Positions 62,589 through 64,000 of a DNA stretch of 64,000 nt are shown here, piece after piece. The translations under genes were made by a program, and so were the position numbers. Every line of letters starts with the position of its first letter. Positions within the stretch are counted from its first letter, which is position 1. Source of the stretch: Burkholderia sp. L27(2015). Its GTDB lineage: Bacteria > Pseudomonadota > Gammaproteobacteria > Burkholderiales > Burkholderiaceae. Below the pieces are notes generated by a model. That model was not told where the DNA came from and did no database searches. It saw only the letters and a program-made list of their open reading frames with translations. The DNA lies in the NCBI RefSeq assembly GCF_009765705.1, contig NZ_LMUX01000016.1, positions 866,837 to 930,836 on the forward strand, given 5' to 3'.

Positions 62589-62648
62589 CAGCAGCGGCAG
62601 CGATAGCTAGCGCCGTAGCGCCAGCGTCCAGCTAAATAAAGGACTCCC

Positions 62649-63347
62649 ATGCCCTCAATGCCTCGCCTCATGCCTACCCAAGCCACCGCCGAGACCTACG
62701 GCGGGGTGACCTACCATATCGACGGTGAACTGGTCCCCGTGCTATCCGTGGACGTCTCTGAGCAATCCGTCTACTTCGAGCATCACATCCTGCTATGGAA
62801 AAATCCCGAAGTGCGCATCGGCCTGAAGGCAATGAAGGGGATGCTCAAACGCATGATGGCCGGGATGCAGATTTTCGTGACGGAGGCGAGCGGCCCCGGG
62901 ATCATCGCGTTCAGCCGTGACGGGGCAGGCCATATCGTGCCTATCCACTTGAAACACGGTGAGGGGCTCGACGTTCGCGAGCACCAGTTTCTGGCTGCGA
63001 CCGGGCACATCGGCTACTCGTTCGAACGCGTACGCGGCGTATCGAACATGCTATTCGGCCAAACCGGCTTTTTCATCGATAAGTTCCATGGCGGCAGCGG
63101 CGATGGCGTGCTCTGGTTGCACGGGTACGGCAACGTCTTCGAGAAGGTGTTGGCGCCAGGCGAATCGATCGATATCGAACCGGGCGGATGGTTGTACAAG
63201 GACCAGACCGTAGCGATGGAGACACGGGTGGACCGGCTCACCAGCGGCTTTTTTGGTGCAGGCGTCAACTTCATCGTCAACCGGTTCACGGGGCCCGGCC
63301 GCGTCGGGATTCAGTCGATGTATCTGCACTTGCCATCGGCCGAATAA
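62649..63347 (+). CDS. AIM24 / TIGR00266-family protein
   Basis: This 232-residue soluble protein has the all-beta AIM24 fold with the repeat-like segments 'GPGIIAFSRDGAGHIVPIHL', 'LDVREHQFLAATGHIGYSFERV', 'DGVLWLHGYGNVFEKVLAPGESIDIEPGGWLYKD' and 'GPGRVGIQSMYLHLP'. The bacterial function is not established; the yeast namesake is mitochondrial. AAAGGA precedes ATG 62649 by 5 bp; an ATG three codons on is possible. Confidence 0.88.
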   Translation: MPSMPRLMPTQATAETYGGVTYHIDGELVPVLSVDVSEQSVYFEHHILLWKNPEVRIGLKAMKGMLKRMMAGMQIFVTEASGPGIIAFSRDGAGHIVPIHLKHGEGLDVREHQFLAATGHIGYSFERVRGVSNMLFGQTGFFIDKFHGGSGDGVLWLHGYGNVFEKVLAPGESIDIEPGGWLYKDQTVAMETRVDRLTSGFFGAGVNFIVNRFTGPGRVGIQSMYLHLPSAE

Positions 63348-63466
63348 AGCGCAGGGGGCGATTCGACCGAGTCGCGGACGATCGCATTTCACACAATTCA
63401 ATCGTTCTCGCGGGTGAGGTACAGTGACGACTGGTAGCCGTTCAACGAACCGAAAGGCGCGATACC

Positions 63467-64000
63467 ATGAAGCACGCCTCTCCAGCAGCCGCTGCATCTG
63501 ACGCAACCGATGCAACCGACGTACTCACTACGATAGCCGGAATTTATCGTAGCGAATCCCGGCGCGTATTGGCCACGCTAATACGGCTGCTCGGAAATTT
63601 CGACATCGCAGAAGAAGCCTTGCACGACGCGTTCAAAGCCGCGGTCGAGCAATGGCCTCGCGACGGCGTGCCCGAACGCCCGTTCGCATGGCTGGTGTCT
63701 GCCGGCCGCTTCAAAGCGATAGACAGTATCCGCCGCCACGCACGGTTCGATTCATGGGAAGACGTGGCAGAGATTGCCGACGCCATTCCCGATCAAGCGA
63801 CCGCTTGGGATGAGTCGGACTTCGCCGAGGACGATCGTCTGCGGCTGATCTTCACCTGTTGCCACCCAGCGCTTGCGCCCGACGCCCAGGTCGCACTGAC
63901 CTTGCGCGAAGTGTGCGGCTTGGCCACCGAGGAAATCGCGCATGCCTTCCTCGCGCCTGCACCTACGCTGGCGCAACGTATCGTGCGCGCGAAAGCCAAG
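63467..64000 (+). CDS. ECF-family RNA polymerase sigma factor (ECF42-like), N-terminal part, cut by window edge
   Basis: An open frame of 178 codons runs from ATG 63467 to the window end without a stop. It begins with an Ala/Thr/Asp-rich leader, then region 2 ('YRSESRRVLATLIRLLGNFDIAEEALHDAFKAAVEQWP', 'PERPFAWLVSAGRFKAIDSIRRHARF'). The segment 'DDRLRLIFTCCHPALAPDAQVALTLREVCGLATEEIAHAFL' is the hallmark of ECF42-type sigma factors with a C-terminal extension. AAAGG lies upstream of the ATG. In this group a small DGPF/YCII protein is usually encoded next door; it is not seen on the left side. Confidence 0.9.
   Translation, partial: MKHASPAAAASDATDATDVLTTIAGIYRSESRRVLATLIRLLGNFDIAEEALHDAFKAAVEQWPRDGVPERPFAWLVSAGRFKAIDSIRRHARFDSWEDVAEIADAIPDQATAWDESDFAEDDRLRLIFTCCHPALAPDAQVALTLREVCGLATEEIAHAFLAPAPTLAQRIVRAKAK

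Noticed and set aside
62395-62610. 71-codon frame encoding an Arg-His-Ser repeat through the minisatellite
   Set aside because: It starts inside the lipoprotein gene in another frame, and its repeats merely translate CAGACACAG. No support as a gene.

Overview
The window reads as a chromosomal segment of a GC-rich betaproteobacterium, most likely Burkholderiales/Burkholderiaceae. The pointers are two 'QSSVTLYG' Burkholderia-type porins, many LysR/AraC/TetR/GntR-controlled catabolic clusters, an HAE1-type RND pump and dense, strongly codon-biased genes. No insertion sequence, integrase, phage gene, CRISPR array or rRNA was recognised. One tRNA is present, an initiator tRNA-fMet. Both ends cut genes: a LeuC-like large subunit on the left and an ECF sigma factor on the right.

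Layout. (1) 1-9.0 kb: LeuC/LeuD-like dehydratase, then a three-gene module (periplasmic binding protein, HpcH/HpaI aldolase, COG3618 amidohydrolase) present twice in tandem, then a ketopantoate-reductase-like gene and a TetR regulator. A shared CGATCG-centred palindrome lies upstream of both of the last two. (2) 9.2-18.3 kb: initiator tRNA, a diguanylate cyclase, a CoA-transferase with an unusual domain order, an M20 amidohydrolase coupled to an MFS permease, a DUF2000/AraC pair and three small unknown genes. (3) 18.4-26.0 kb: one leftward operon with a TonB-dependent receptor, its own ExbB-ExbD-TonB, a secreted phosphodiesterase/phosphatase and a two-component system. (4) 26.2-34.5 kb: a tripartite RND efflux operon divergent from a heavy-metal-type two-component system, with a palindrome between them. 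(5) 34.5-47.5 kb: a histidine-utilisation-like regulon with porin, MFS permease, ornithine-cyclodeaminase-like protein, HutU, HutI, HutF, HutC and a secreted histidine-ammonia-lyase homologue that has lost the Ala-Ser-Gly MIO cofactor site, followed by a second porin. (6) 47.7-55.1 kb: a polyamine-type ABC importer operon with an M24 'pita-bread' hydrolase, an amidohydrolase and a LysR regulator. (7) 55.4-64 kb: a second GGDEF protein, a methyltransferase, an amidase, an Ldh-family dehydrogenase, a GST, a lipoprotein, an AIM24-family protein and the partial sigma factor.

The most interesting system is region 5. HutU, HutI and HutF look canonical and convert urocanate to N-formylglutamate. No ordinary HutH or HutG is present. 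A signal-peptide-bearing, MIO-less lyase homologue sits under what appear to be the same HutC-type operators (TGTATATACA-like boxes upstream of the porin, the MFS gene, hutC and the lyase). Loss of MIO is known in ergothionase, which eliminates trimethylamine. The cluster is therefore a candidate pathway feeding urocanate from an N-methylated histidine such as hercynine. That substrate is an inference. The gene content, the missing motif and the operator-like repeats are visible in the sequence.
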